The notes beneath the pieces were generated by a model. That model had not been told where the DNA came from. It searched no databases and saw nothing but the letters and a program-made list of their open reading frames with translations. 64,000 bases of DNA, from contig OY740776.1 of NCBI GenBank assembly GCA_963513935.1, positions 8,276,724-8,340,723 of the forward strand, given 5' to 3'. Shown here one piece after another: positions 1 to 15,200 of this stretch (its first letter is position 1; every line of letters begins with the position of its first letter). The DNA is from Aphrophora alni (lineage: Eukaryota > Arthropoda > Insecta > Hemiptera > Aphrophoridae). The translations under genes were made by a program, and so were the position numbers.

Positions 1-3000
1 TAAACTCAAAATGCCAAAAAATCTTCATTTTGAATTGCTGTTTTCAGACAGAAATAATGAATTGTAAAAGATAAAAAGTGACCTGCGGTGTAAAGGAGTG
101 TCGAAATGATGAGGAAAACGGCATTTGGAAGACGAATTGCCGATATTTTGCACTAAAATCGCTTGGACAGAAACAATGTATATATTTATTATAAAATAGT
201 GGCAGTTAACAGTTTAGAGTTAGGATTTCCGTCTCTGCTAAAGCAGGAGCTGTTATTGTTAGACTTATTTTATAAATATAGCTTATTAACGCATCTTTTG
301 TTGTAGAATAAATATTGAATACTAATACAGGTATTTAAATAAACACCACAGCTCAAAGCTATAAGTCTTATTAACCTTTGAAAGAACAAACAAAATAACA
401 ACAGGACAAATTTCTACATTTAAAATCTGAATCTGTGGTTGTCAATTTTGCCATTTGTTCATCTTTAACATATTAATGATCTGTGACATAAAGAATGAGG
501 ATATTCTCTTCCATAATAAAAACGATAAAATTTTATTAGAACCAAGATTTACAAATTAAAAACTATTTTACACTGTCTCGGTTATTTCTAAAATGATTTA
601 TTACTTATTACCGTTCTACAAGATCTCTACAAAGTGGTAAAAAGCACATTTTGATAAATATTACATATATATTGTAAATGGAAATAGTATAACTGTATGT
701 GTTAGCCAGAAATATGAATGTATGATTCCATTGAACCACCTTTTTATCATCTTAATATTTGTTCCGAGTGTTTTTAATTTTACTTAAAACTAGCTAATTA
801 ATAATTATCTAAAACCAAATGATACAAATTGTTAGGCCCCTAACTAAATCATTGAACAGTACCTAGATTAGGTACTCCCCCTCAGTAACAGTGTTTCTTA
901 CAATCTAGACTTAGACGCAAGACGCAAATTTTACCATGTGACCAGCGTCCAAAAACGAGATGTGGACGATGTGGTCATTTGGACTTGGATTGGAATTGGA
1001 ATGACTTGGAGTTCAGCGATTCTCTTGATGTATCTGGAGAGAGTAAATTTTTTAATTTTTACATTCAGAAAAATTCTGCTTAGTTGTAAAGGCCGGAGAT
1101 AGTAAATTAATCCTTTTCCTGATCCACGAGAACGTAAGTTGGTTTGAGTCTTATCAATCAATCGAAATATTCATATATTATTCAAAACCACTAGGCCTAC
1201 TCTTTATTAGTAAAGTATTTATCTGTTCTTTGTAGGATATTAAATGTTCCCTCAAGGTCTTTGAAGTCAGAAATAGAATGTATGATTAAGTTGAAATATC
1301 TATTCATAAATTAATAATTAACTTGAGAATTATAATATTAATGATTTTGTCTTTTTAGTATTTAATCCAAGTTTTCTTTTATTCCCCATAAAAACTATCT
1401 TTTTAACAACAATCAGTTATCAAACATCTTTTTTTAAACAATTCACAGCTGATCAATAGTTATCTAAAAAATTACAGATTACATGATAGAAAAATTGTCA
1501 GGTTGCCAAAACAGTGAACAACATTATACACTTCAGTCAGTTCATAGTACCTAGGGGCCTACATATATTGTACATAACCTAACTTGTTCCAGTAATCAAA
1601 TATTGTGTTGGTTGTAAATGCCATGTGATATTTACTGCTTTGAAGATATTATTGAACCATTTCAATAATTTATCTAATATAGAAGTGTTAAATCACATAT
1701 ATCTTTCTCAATTCCGATCCAAAAACAGTAATCCTATGTAAAATGGTAATTATACAATAAAAAAAAAATGAAATCCTAAACTATTTACCTTATATTCACA
1801 GATTTTTTTTTCTTTTTTCGGTTGACATTTTTCGTCACAAAATGCATTTCTTCACTATCAAATAACATTGAAAACAACGGAATCCAGCTGTTGTTAGGTT
1901 AAATATAGGTCTGGTTATGAAAGCCTATAATCAAACAACTGTAATAGGCATGCATCATATATTTAGTTAACTTGCCAGAACTAATAAAACAACTGATCAC
2001 ACATTCACTAACTTGACAAATGTAGTCATAATATTAAAGTAGGGATTCGTAACCTGAACTGGATTTCATTTTTTATATTTCTTATTTTCTACTGAAGTAA
2101 TGTATTTGCATATACGGTAAATAGTTAATGATTTCATAATTTTCCATAGAAGAATTCGTGGCTCTATGCTGAAGAGAGGATTGGTAAGCCTACCATCTGG
2201 ACTGACAGTTTCCCTGAGCGTGTGAATGCAAAAGTGAAATGAAATTATCACTTTACGATTAGTGATCTTTTCATAGAACTTCTATAACTTTCAAAGTTAC
2301 GATTGTTCAGAATTGAGATTAACACTTCAGGTTATCATAAATTGTGGGTGCTGAAAATGTTGACAAGTGCTTACAAAAACCAAAGATTAATGTCTGCACA
2401 TGTTTTTTTTCTGACACTTTCCTAGAGAGGGAGACAATTTTTCCTCTCATACCATCACAAAACAGATTTCGTATGTCAATGCTATCGTAATAATTTATTT
2501 AGTAGCATCATTCTAGTTTACCCAATCTGAAAAAAATTCAAGAAAATCAATTTAAATGTCTTCAAAAGATTTCATAGGGCCTTGAACAACCAACACAATC
2601 CAAGTCATTGTGAATTACTATCTAAACTATGCCATGCCATTCAAAATTGACACCGGTATTGTTGAGGTCAGGAATGTTTCTCTCTCACGATAATGGTTGT
2701 GCAATATGTCTCTCGCGTTTAGAAATTTAATCAGTGATCTGATATCACAACTGGTGAGATTTTAAATTTCATACAGGTTATAAACCCACTGTCATGTATA
2801 GGAAACGACAATGGACTGGTAACATATTATGGTGATTAGCCTATATGCCCAATGGACAAGTTGAAATGACTGCATGCTGCATGAACAAATACCATTTGCT
2901 CTTTACAATCGATCAGTCTTTGTTTTTACAGTAAATTCCGCCTCGTAATTACCCACTACTACTCATTAGCATGTTGCTTTTTAAATAATCTTGATTCACA

Positions 3001-3216
3001 GAGGAGTATGAGTTGATAATCCCTTGTTATTTAAAGATAACAAGGAAGGTAGTAGCATCAACTGAGATAACATATAGCTGCCCTGCTGTGTTTGTTCTCG
3101 TTTCCATTTCTCCTATTTCTTCAGAGTGCCCACATAAATACTTTAAAACATTGGGTTGACTGTCTATACAGATTTTATATATTGAATAAACTAAATAACT
3201 TTTTTGTTTTATACAG
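1..3216. other. Upstream region without a recognisable gene
   Basis: No open frame here resembles a known protein and the short ORFs look like chance. An AATAAA lies near 307. A strong donor-like GTAAGT begins at 1134, downstream of a relatively G-rich stretch (about 935-1130), which could be a non-coding first exon of the zinc-finger gene. That is inference only; no promoter was identified. Confidence 0.4.
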
Positions 3217-3291
3217 AATGGAATCCATTCTGATAAAAGAAGAGCCTCTTGAAGAACAATCTGAAGAACCTTTAATGGATTTACCAGCATG
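3217..3291 (+). CDS. Zinc-finger gene, first coding exon
   Basis: The exon follows the acceptor TTTTATACAG. The ATG at 3218 begins an acidic 24-residue segment (starts [14 protein letters not shown]). It ends with TG of a split Trp codon before a strong GTAAGT donor. The same frame is open upstream to an ATG at 3092, but the acceptor and the start just behind it favour 3218. Confidence 0.7.
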
Positions 3292-6200
3292 GTAAGTATT
3301 ACAGACTAAAGTGGTTTTAGATTAGCTTATTGGTTAAGGAGGGACACAGCATGTTTACTTTTATTGAAAACATTTTTTATTACTATGTGTAGACTATTAT
3401 AACTATTCAGGTATTTTCAATAGTATTATAGGCTTTTTAAATTTTTTTTTTTTTAATAATCATTTAACATGTAGTCTATCTTATTTCAATATATACGTAT
3501 GTTATATATTATTTAAAGTATATTTATAAAGAAATTGTAAATAATAAGTAATTGTAAATAGGTAAACCAACAAGATTTTAAGAACTATCCAAATACTCTA
3601 ATGCATTTTCAAACGAGGTTATCAAAAAATGTAATTAAAATGAAATAAATAAACAACATTGTCCCTATTATGATATTGATCCATAATTTATATCAGGACT
3701 AAAATATACTAAACATAATTTTTAATAAATGGTGTAAAAACGTTTTCAAAATTTCCCACCCAATTTTCCCCAAAACCAAATAAAAATGAACTAAAACTGA
3801 TCGGCACCAAAATTGTCATTTCGGTAGTTGACGGTCAAAAAGTGAAAATGAACCAAGAGTCTAAACTTGGTTTGCTTGTGCTTTAAACATGTAACAGCGT
3901 AATTTTTATTGATTAAACATTATTTTTTGAATTTTTTCTCGTCTTATACAAAAGTAAATTTTTCAAATGGACTAAGAGTTGAATTAAATTAAAATCAAAC
4001 TTTTAATGATCAGGGTTAAGGTTCATTTTTGCCAATTTTTCCTGAACCATTATTTTCTTTACTTGCAATTTTGCACACGAGGTTTGTGTCAATAATCTTA
4101 ACATTGCACTATTTGAACAAAATTAGGTTAAGCTACTTGTAAGAAGATAAGTATTTTATAAGTCTCAAGGCCGATTTTTAATTTTTTTTTACCAATAACT
4201 AACAAACTGGCATTTCTGGTGACAATTAATTTTGCTTTATTTTTATTTGGTTTTGGGGGTGAATAAGTTTGTATAATGTTTTTGCATCGCTTATTCTGTA
4301 ATGCTACGGCACTGCTTCGCTTCTCAATGGTACCTTTTTCATGCTTAATACATGAAAAATATATTTATTGAATTTATAATAACACCAAACTTTAATATTT
4401 GTACAGTCACTTATGAGTATATTTAAAAGTAAATTTGAGTATGACTCATTAAAATTACGTGGCCACATGAGCAACTTCTATTATGGATGTCCAGCAAATC
4501 ATGTTGTAGCATTACAGAAAAGATAATAATTGTAAAGATTTTACCACAGAATTAAGGTAATTATATTGTATGCAATTCGTAAAAGGGAAACTAACTATAT
4601 AATTTTATACAGGGACCAGCAGAAATATCTCCCTATTATGAATAGTTAATAAAACAGACATTATAGAAGGTAAACAAAATATTGTTATAATCTAAAAGAA
4701 CAATGTTTACTTTTATAATTATGTTGTTTTGGAAATCATATTGTCTATGTTCCAACCTCCATTACCTATTCAAGTATGCAACCTCACCCAGAAGTTTTGC
4801 ATCACTTGTATGGCCATTTCCTGTGGTATCGCTGCAATTTCTTACCAAATAACAGCTTTTCATCATCATCAATTGTTCTCGCCTTATGTTTTAATACTAC
4901 AACCTTTAGATGCTCCCATAGTAAAAAATCGTCATATGCTGAGAGGTAGTCATAGGAATTGGCCATTGATTCCCACGTGGGTTCTTTAGTTACAATAAAC
5001 TCTTGTTCAATAAAATAGTTCATAATTACTAAATCTCCTTTTATTACTCTTAATACAATTATTTATTTCACATTTAGATTTACGTGTTTCAATTAAATAT
5101 TTACTATTATTATTATTATTATTATTATTAAATTTTAAATCCAGAATAATTCCAACTATTATGACTAGACAATCCTGACTACGGTATTTTTGAATAATTA
5201 CAAGTTCCTTTAATTATACTTGCTCACCTTTACTATGTCTTCGTGTATTTTTCTGCTGTCTGGTATATATATCCCTGAAGCTCTCTCTCGCCAAGTCTAT
5301 CTGGCCATCGGCGGTCCCCTCTTGAATGATTAACCTCGTTTCTCCCCACCTTAGGGTTTATATACACTTCTCAACTAGAATGATTGACCTCATTTCTTAT
5401 ATTAAAAGGGTTTATATAAACTTCCCAACTTGAATGATTGACCTCATTTCTTCTCAAACAAGGGTATATGTACACTTCCCAACTTGAATGATTGACCCGT
5501 TTCTTCCCACCCAAGGGTTTATATACACTTCCCAACTTGAATGATTGACCTCTTTTCTTCCCACCCAAGGGTTTATATACACTTCTCAATTTGAATTCCC
5601 AACTTGAATTATTGATCTCGTTTCTTCCCACCAAAAGGTTTATATACACTTCTCAACTTGTGAAGTCCACCTCACTTGCAAGGCAAGCTGTCAGTTTTAT
5701 AGCTCTGTCATAATAGTTGTTATAATTCTGACTTCTTTAAAAGAACTTAGACTAATTTCCTAACTGAATTATGGCCCTAATTTCTAATAGTAGATTGAAC
5801 ACACAGACCATTGCTTGTCGCCTCGTGAAATTAGATGCCCGGGAAACATTTATCTTTCGACATCCATCAATTTTCTTGCTGTGTGAGTTGTGGCTCCATC
5901 TTTTTCAAAGCCTGGTCTCATAATTCATTAATTTAAGGTTCCAGAAAGTTGCATAACATGTCGACATAACGATAGGAAGTTATGTTCTCAAATCTTCCTC
6001 AAAAAGTACAGCCCTATGACTAAAAATTCACCAACGGCGCGCTGACATGTTTAAAGTGCAGAGTATGATCATGGAGGTGAAGGAGATTATCATGTTAATT
6101 GAAAATTTTGTTTATTAACACAGCCCAATAAAATTAAAATTAGCTTCATCTCTCGACAACTCAATAGAGTACACTAAAACATTGCTTGGCAACTAGGAAC

Positions 6201-9200
6201 ATGGTTTCCCCAATCAGGTTCATTTAGCTGTTTTATGACCATCAATTTGTACAGATGAAACTTAAGGTCCGTATGTAAAATTCTCTTTCAGACAAATACT
6301 CTGATCAGACAATCCCAATGTACCAGCTTGTTGGATAAACTACCTATCTCATTGCTTAGATGTTTTCAGGTGTTTAGATGCTACGAGGCCTATTAGGTGG
6401 TTTCTTCTTCAATACTGATCCTGTGGCTTTAAAATTTGACACCCATGTGCTCTACTGAAATTTGTTGGACCTAGCCTAAATTAAGTATGAAATAATAGCT
6501 GCACAAAATAACAGAATCAGTACTTTTAAAATAACTGTCAATAATGGAAGAATGATGTTTATCAGTCAATGCAATGATGGTAACTGGAATGGGAAGGGTA
6601 TTCTCTACAAATGGCATATCATCGCCACACCTCTCTACTAAAGCTATAATAGCAGTGCCAAGATATCAGAGAATTATTTATGCAAATGTTAAACATTGTC
6701 CTTTTAGATTATAAAATAACATGTTTTGTAACTTATATGATGTCTGTCAGAAAATATTTCTCCTGGACCCAGTAGTAAACCAATACTGGGATATGTGTGT
6801 TGTTAACTGAACTGTTTTTAATAATTGCAGGATCCAACAAGACTGTGGCCTCAGAGATCCTTTAGAGCTCTTACCTGTTAAGAAAGAGGTAATCTTCAAC
6901 TATCTAATTATTATAATCACTTTCGTTTTTATAACTAGTATTCTTGAAAGTTCCAATCTTTAATTACTTTAGGCTATGGATATTATTTACCAAATGACTT
7001 GACTGAAAATTTGGACTTGCTACACGGTGTAAGCATGGATCATCTCCATCCAATAAATAAATCATAGTAAATAATTTGTAATAATAATATGTAATTGTAA
7101 ATAACATGTTAATTTAATTAAATCATAAGTGATAAAATAAATAATAAATACAGAAGTGAACTTTTAAATAAAAAGTGCTGTTATAAAATGAAAATGACAT
7201 TATTTACATAATGCGTTATAATTAAACAAAGGAACAGACAATTGCGTCATACTTTGCAAATGGAACATTCTAGAACAAAGATGTGTCTTGCATATGGAGT
7301 GATATCTCCATAAAAGGAGATTTACTGATTAGTTAGAATCATAGAATATTTTGGAATTGAGTGAGAGGAGGCAGACTTGTTAAAAATATAAAACTTCTTT
7401 GTTGAATGTCGAATGAACTGCTACATGTTTTTGAATAATGGTAGTGGAGAATGAAAATGATCTGAGAAAGTTATAAGTAAAATATAACAATTAACATAAC
7501 CACACTTTCCTTAAAAAGCAATATGAACAATTAGAAGACTTTCCAAACTTGGACAAATATTAGAATTAAGATTTTGTATTTAGATTTAAACTTTAATAAT
7601 AATAAAGTCAATGCTTTCTATCTTTAATATAAAATTGTACTTTCAAAATTAACATCTGCAAGTAAGATTTATTGAGAACATCTGTTTAGCCCACATCGTT
7701 TGGGAGCATGTAATAAACATCACAGTAGACTAGTTGTCAAAAAACTTTCTAAAATCCATTTGTTATTGTAAAGTGGATGGCAGGTGGTAAGCAGTTCTGT
7801 GAAAATAACAACTCCACTGACTCTAACCAAAAATGTGTGGGCTCTTATATAGCTTCTAAATATATTCCCATAGTGTCATTAAATGAGACAATATTATTCT
7901 AGAAAACTCTTGTTCCCGTAAGCAAGATGATGCCAGCGAGTAACAGTAGTTCTTAAATCCTCTCACAGATAGTACTAGTGTCTCTATTTAGTAATTAATT
8001 TCTTTCAGAATGTTGTTTAATTTAAAAATTGTTTTATTTTTCCATCTTGGAAGGGAGGGCAGCTGCTTGTCTCCCCCCCCCCCCCTCTGTATACACCCTT
8101 GATGTAATTTGAATATGAATCACCAATTTCAATTTGTACATTCCCATCAAAGTAGTTACAATGATCCCCAGTTATAATGTCACTGTAAATTATCGAGGGC
8201 TAGCACCTGCAATAACTGCGTAGACCATTATCCAACGGCTATTCTAAAAGGGATGAACTGTAGGAGAAGTTCTTTACCTAGTCTAGGATTAAATTCCTCT
8301 CTTTCATCCTCTATTAGGTCTCTAATGATCCCAACTTTTGTTCTCTTACGACTATGACGCTATTAGAGTATATGGAGACTATAGAGTCTTTAGTTTATGT
8401 TCTTATATTCTTAGAGTTTTTTTCACTTTTAAACTACAAGAAAAATAATAATACGGTAGTGTGTATATAAATGTAGTTTGGTAAGATGCTATTATATCTT
8501 TATTGTGATTGGCTGTTAAGACTTGTGTAAATGATTGTTAAAGGAATTCCCAGTTACATTTGATTTAGTACCATCCATGAAAATAGAAAAAGATACAACT
8601 CCACCTTCTGCGATTTCTATATTTCAAGTGAAAAAAGAAGAGGAGCTCCACATAGAGGTACCAGATTATTTTTGTATATAAATTTCAGTTAAACTATTGT
8701 TATGTCTCTTTATATTTTCTATACAATGTTTAAATTAACTTTCGATTTCCAAATAATGAATGATCACATACAGATTTCTGTATATACAGGCTCTTCAAAA
8801 AGGATTTTACAACTTTCAAAACATGTAGAAATTTATTCAGATAACTTACAAAATCATTTGAGGTGTCAATTTAAAGCAAAACACATCAAGTTTGACTTAC
8901 GTAGTGCCAAATACTATCACCAGAAATGCCACCATTGTTGTAGTTTTAGAAGGCTTCTTTTACTGGTACTTGCTGCATGTTTTGATTTTTCAAAATTAAC
9001 TCTGCAACTACAATTCAACACAATTTTTGTCCTCAGTATAGTAAGGATACACCAAGTAGGCCTACACCTCTTGACACCAAAATTATATTGAAATATGATA
9101 TAACATACATGTGTCGAGACATTCTGTATGATATGACAAATCATCAGGTTTGCGATGTTGCTGTAAAACAATTCAGACAGAACTTTCCCTGTATACCATT

Positions 9201-12200
9201 TCTCCGGAATATTCCTTAATAAGCGATTCCCAAATTAGTGAATTGGTCGTGCAGAGCTATTTGCGTGGTTGCCTCGCAGTCCAGATTGGAATCCTCTTGA
9301 TTTTTTTTATGGGATTCCATTAAAGATCGAGTATATGTTCCAGCTTTACCAGCCGATTTCCCTAAGCTGAGAAATTAAATTTACGCCATAGCTGCAAAAG
9401 TGACGCACGATGAAGTTTGGTTAGAAATTGACTTCAGGTGAGATGTTTGTCATGTTAGTCACATCAAACCAAAATTATTTTTGAATGTAAAATTTGATGT
9501 TGGTGTTTGGTGTTGCTTTTACATGTCAACTGATTATGTAAGTTATCTGAGTGTATTTATAAATTATTTTAAAGTTGTATAAAATGTTTTGAAATGCTCT
9601 GTACAAACATTTTGATACATGTTTTTTTTTTTTTTTATTGATATCTATAATTTTGTATTTTATAATTGTTTCTTACAAAGTCGGGGATATGATGAAATTA
9701 AAATGATTGGTTGCTTCACAGCATCTGTGTTTCCCAAGGACTCTTATTTAAAACAGGTCTAACCTAACTTTCTCTACCCCAGCAGTCTCTCACCAGATTT
9801 TGACTTAAAGCAAATTTTAATGAAATATGAAGATTAATGACCCAAATCTGGGTGCAATATTGTAAATAAAAATATGTTACAATTTAAATGTAGTTGGTAA
9901 AAACAAAAACTTGGTGTCGCCCTTTCTTGGGCTTGTACAACACTATGTTTAGTATATCTATCTGTATATTATATTCACATTGTAATTGTACAAATATTTA
10001 TTGGTCTTCATATATGACCTTTTTAATAATTATTTAGTTCTTCTTTAATTTTATTTAATGATCCACTTTGAAACTACTAACAGTGACTTCATAATCAAAA
10101 TATTTTAAATGTAAAAAGATATTTTGTATCGTTGTTTTTGTAGCACATTTGAACCATTTTCAATAATTTTTAATATTTAGAATCATTTCCAATATAATTT
10201 ATTTGAGACAAGGCTAAATTATCTTAAATAAATTAATGTTTGGAAAATTATATTTTCATTTTCATTGCAATATATTGAATGGTAATAATTAAATTTATGA
10301 ACACAAATAAACACAGTAATAAGCTCTAAATATTGTATTAATATTTTGCAGTAAAACTTGTATGACATTGAGTTACCAATAATGAATTCAAGGTTTATTT
10401 TCTACAATTACTCGAGAACGGTAAATTTCTCAGTTTTATATATTGGTGTACACATAACCTACACACTTCATACAATTTAGACTAGCAGACTTAGTTTTCA
10501 GATGCACTACTGAAGTTTATTGATAATTTGTACGTTTTGTAATATTTTATTAAAAAACTTATTTCCTTCATACAGGTCGTTATAAACAAACAGACTTTTC
10601 GTAAAAATGCTTTATTATATTTATATATAGCAGTACTATCTTCATTTAAAAATAATAATATGTATTCTTTAAATAATTTACTTCAATGTGATTGCTAAAC
10701 AGAATGAAAATAGTGAACATAATCATAAATTTCCAAGTTATATAACATACAAAAGGACATCAGAAAAACCTACCAACATCACTTTATCAAGTTATAATTG
10801 GTTCTAATATTTACAATATCCTTAAATATGTGTCACATAATTTTCAAAGTTTGTCTACAGAAACATGGTAAAAAATAAAAATTAATAAAAAAATAAAATA
10901 AAAAAGTTAAGTTAAAAGACAATTATATAGATTATTTGTAACTTAAGGGGGGGGGGAATTATAGTACATTAAAATACATACAAAGCTTTCCCGTTATATT
11001 ACTTATACAATAATTAATATTTTCTATAGTAATTTACTGATTATTTTGAACAATTTTATACAACTATATGTTCAATATGGTATTGATTTATCTTAAAGCT
11101 TACTAGTCATCACCGACTCATCAAAACGTGTCTGTACATCAAGATATGTGTGACTTCCTATTGCAGACCCACCCATAAAAGTCGGGTTTTATAATGAGGG
11201 GGGGGTTTGATTATACATATTATCTATGTTGTTGGAGCTAATTTTAAAATTTACTAACCTATTTTTTTTTTATTGGCATTACCCTGCCCTTAAAAACCAA
11301 GATAATGTCCATAATTTCAACATTTTCAATTTTCAAACAATTTTCATCAAAATGATTTTCTATATGTTTATTGTGACACTCGTTTTAAGTTTGCAAATAC
11401 TAGATCTTATTACTGGTCCCTTAAAAAACAAATGCATCAATAATATTATCAAACTTATTTATTGATTGTTTTAGGATCTTGATTTATAAAATCACTGCTT
11501 TCTAAAACATTTCTAAGTAGAATTTATACTTCAATATTTTTGTTTATAAGATGCATTTATTGTGCGTTTTGTAGAACAGTAATTACAAATTTACTATTGT
11601 CTTTTATGTAGAATGTTAAATCTTTATACTATCACTCTTATCAGAATAAAATGCTAACAATATATGGCACCAACAAAACGTTCTCACTAGACTACACCAG
11701 ATTTTGTTTGTTTTTTATTTGTTTTGCGCATGGGTGAGTGAGAATGTTTATGCAATATACTTGTACCATTTATTTTCAATGTCCCATCATCAACCAATCC
11801 AAATGTTTGTTATCAGTAGCAATCTGTTAGACACGTTACACAGCTACTAAATTTATATCACAATTTACAGTCTAAAAGGCTTTGTGTTGTAAACAAGTGT
11901 GACGACTCCATCCCATGTCTGTAATTGAACAACAATTTAAAAAAATTTAACACCATGATCAAGTTCTAATATTATCCACTTGTAAATAAACTGTCTATCT
12001 ATGTTATAATTTAAATAGTTTTCTCTGAATATTGCTCTTCTATGGTATTTTTTGTTATTTGACAGTATTGAACACGAAATTCTATTGACCTGTGAATGAA
12101 ACATGTTACTTATGATAAGTCTCATAGGCTAAATATATTCTAATGTTTATAAGAAAATACGTGGTTAAGCATTCAATTTATTTGTTTTTGTTTTAGGATA

Positions 12201-15200
12201 TCAATGAAGAAATTACCAGTGGTAAGTTTGTCCGTACATTTTGACTTAACTTTTTTTTTAATGCATATGTAAATAAATAACCACACATTATACTTAGTCT
12301 TTATAAATTTCATTACAAGTAATTCTTACTATTTTTATCTTAGCATATATGTTGTGGTATACAGTGAAATATTTACCCTCGTGGAATTTTTACCCCCTAC
12401 TATTTCTACTGGTAAGATTTTACAAATTTTCACTTCTATATTGAAATAAGACCTGAAACAAACTTAAGTCTGTTATGGAATAGTTATGACACCTATACCT
12501 ACTATTGATTAATGTAACTTTTTATTTATATATTTTCTTTTTTTCAAATGCTAACATTTTTCAAAGGTTGATTAAAGTTTTTGTCTCTGTCGTAAATAAT
12601 ACAAAAATTGACTTAAGTATGTTAAGTATTCCTTAAGTATTCAACTATTTATAACCATATGCCAACTATAGAAAATTTCAACATTTTTGTTTGTACCCCT
12701 TGCTGCTTGTCTTAAGTTAATATTTTTCAAATGTTCAAATGATTTTTGAATATCAGCCTAATTGCCTCAATGTAAACCAATGAGGCATGACGTTTACCCA
12801 AATTCAAACATGGTAATGTATATGTCCTAAAGTATGGAAACTGGTATTATCACTAAGTATAACTCAGTTCAGGCAATTTTTTCAGCTTCAATTTTATCAA
12901 AAATATATTCAGCAAAGTCATACCTTCTAAAGTTATCATCTGGCTGCAAAGCATTCTCTACTGAAATCTATAGCCTGTAAACCTGGCTCTCTCTCTCTTT
13001 TTTTCTTCTTTTTTTTCAAAACCTTGGAACTCTTGTTGTTTAAACATTTAGTTTTTGAGCTCTTTTTGTAAGAGATTTTTTTGGACACCTTAAAAAAAAA
13101 GATTTTCTGTGAGTTTTTAACAGTTTCATTGCTGACTAACGGCCTATCTGAATGCTTTTTTTGTGTAATAAACAACCAGTTTATTTTTATTTTTACTAGA
13201 AATGTTAATTTCCTGTAGGCGTTCTTCATAGAACACTCACAGATTATCCGATTTGCATGGTCTAATTGGGAATTTCTTGATGTCCACATTTTTCACTTTT
13301 TTTAAAGCTGTTGTACTAAAGAATACTTGTCTTGTCTGCACGTGTATACTTGTCTTGTCAGTATGCCAAAAATTGTGATTTACTGTAACGGCTGATTTAA
13401 ACACATCAAACTGTATGGAACCGTATTCTTTCTGTAACTACCATATTGTAAGTGGCAAATGATGTGCAACATAGTAGCACTTGTGCTTTCAGAGTCATCA
13501 CAATGACGAATAACAAATCTATTAAAGTAAATCATTGAAATCAAGAAGATTGGTTGATTATTGCTCGTGCCATGTTGAAATGGTATGAATAATTGGTTCC
13601 TAGTGCAGAGAGTATTCCTTGTAAAGGTTATTGCTAAGTTTTGTAAGAATACAAGTGGATCAGGCTAATAACAACTTTAAAATGAATCAATTATTCTTTT
13701 GTCATTTTTACAAATTTTAAGAAAAAAAACTTTGATTTACAATTTCTATGAAAAATTAACAGTTTGAGCTTGCTATTCACTCTATTTTGAGATTTTATTC
13801 TTTAACAGGACTATTCCTTATGTTTGGTGTTATGTATGTCATCCTTTTGGAAATATGTTTCATATCAATGGAAAAAATCACCCTAATTTATTAATGTTTA
13901 CAGAAACAGAATTTGTCAATGACGAGGACACTGGATCTTGGCCATGTACAACAGACCATACATTAAAAACATCTAACCAATTCAAAGATGAAGAAACATC
14001 AAATCTAATGTCAGCAGAGAATGAAATGTTTAATTTGTACTTCTGTAATTACTGCATTTTCAGTTCGAGCTCAAAGTTTCAACTTGAACTACATTTAAAT
14101 CCAAACAGTGACTTGTTTACATCTATAAGTCAAACTGACAGTAATAATTGTATAAATCGGAAACAACATAACTTTAACTATAGTTATGATAAATTAATTT
14201 GTTCTAATTTTCTTAAATTACACAGTACAGCTATTTTAAGAGAGGAAGTTCAGCACTACACATTGTGTGGTTTAAAGTTTACAACAAAGCATAATGTGAT
14301 TAGACATATGAGAGTACACACAGGAGAGAAACTTTATGACTGCACATTATGTGATTCAAAGTTTGCACGAAGAGGTGATCTTATTAGTCATATGAGAGTA
14401 CACACAGGAGAGAAACTTTATGACTGCACATTATGTGATTCAAAGTTTGCACAAAGAGGTCATCTTACTACACATATGAGAGTACACACAGGAGAGAAAC
14501 TTTATGACTGCACATTATGTGATTCAAAGTTTGTACAAATAGGTCATCTCACTACACATATGAGAGTACACACAGGAGAGAAACTTTATAACTGCACATT
14601 ATGTGATTCAAAGTTTGCACAAAGAGGTAATCTTACTAGACATATGAGAGTACACACAGGAGAGAAACTTTATAACTGCACAATATGTGATTCAAAGTTT
14701 GCTGAAAGAGATCATCTTACTAGACATATGAGAGTACACACAGGAGAGAAACCTTATAACTGCACATTATGTGATTCAAAGTTTGCTGAAAGAGGTACTC
14801 TTACTAAACATATGAGAGTACACACAGGAGAGAAACCTTACAACTGCACATTATGTAATTCAAAGTTTGTACAAAGAAGTGATCTTACTAAACATATGAG
14901 AGTACACACAGGAGAGAAACCGTATAACTGTGCATTATGTGATTCAAAGTTTGCAGAAAGTGGTACTCTTACTAAACATATGAGAGTACACACAGGAGAG
15001 AAACTTTATGACTGCGCAATATGTGATTCAAAGTTTGCACAAAGAGGTACTCTTACTAGACATATGAGAGTACACACAGGAGAGAAACTTTATGACTGCA
15101 CAATATGTGATTCAAAGTTTGCACAAAGAGGTAATCTTACTACACATATGAGAGTACACACAGGAGAGAAACCGTATAACTGCACATTATGTAATTTGAA

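Noticed and set aside
8702..9091. 129-codon + strand ORF
   Set aside because: Runs through the TIR and interior of the mariner-like element and resembles no protein; chance reading.
12936..13289. 117-codon minus-strand ORF
   Set aside because: Homopolymer-rich Lys/Ser composition, no domain, lies inside an intron; most likely chance.
13855..13903. ATG at 13855 as the start of the zinc-finger protein
   Set aside because: An acceptor at 13903 matches the phase of the upstream exons exactly; 13855 would serve only if the N-terminal exons are unused.
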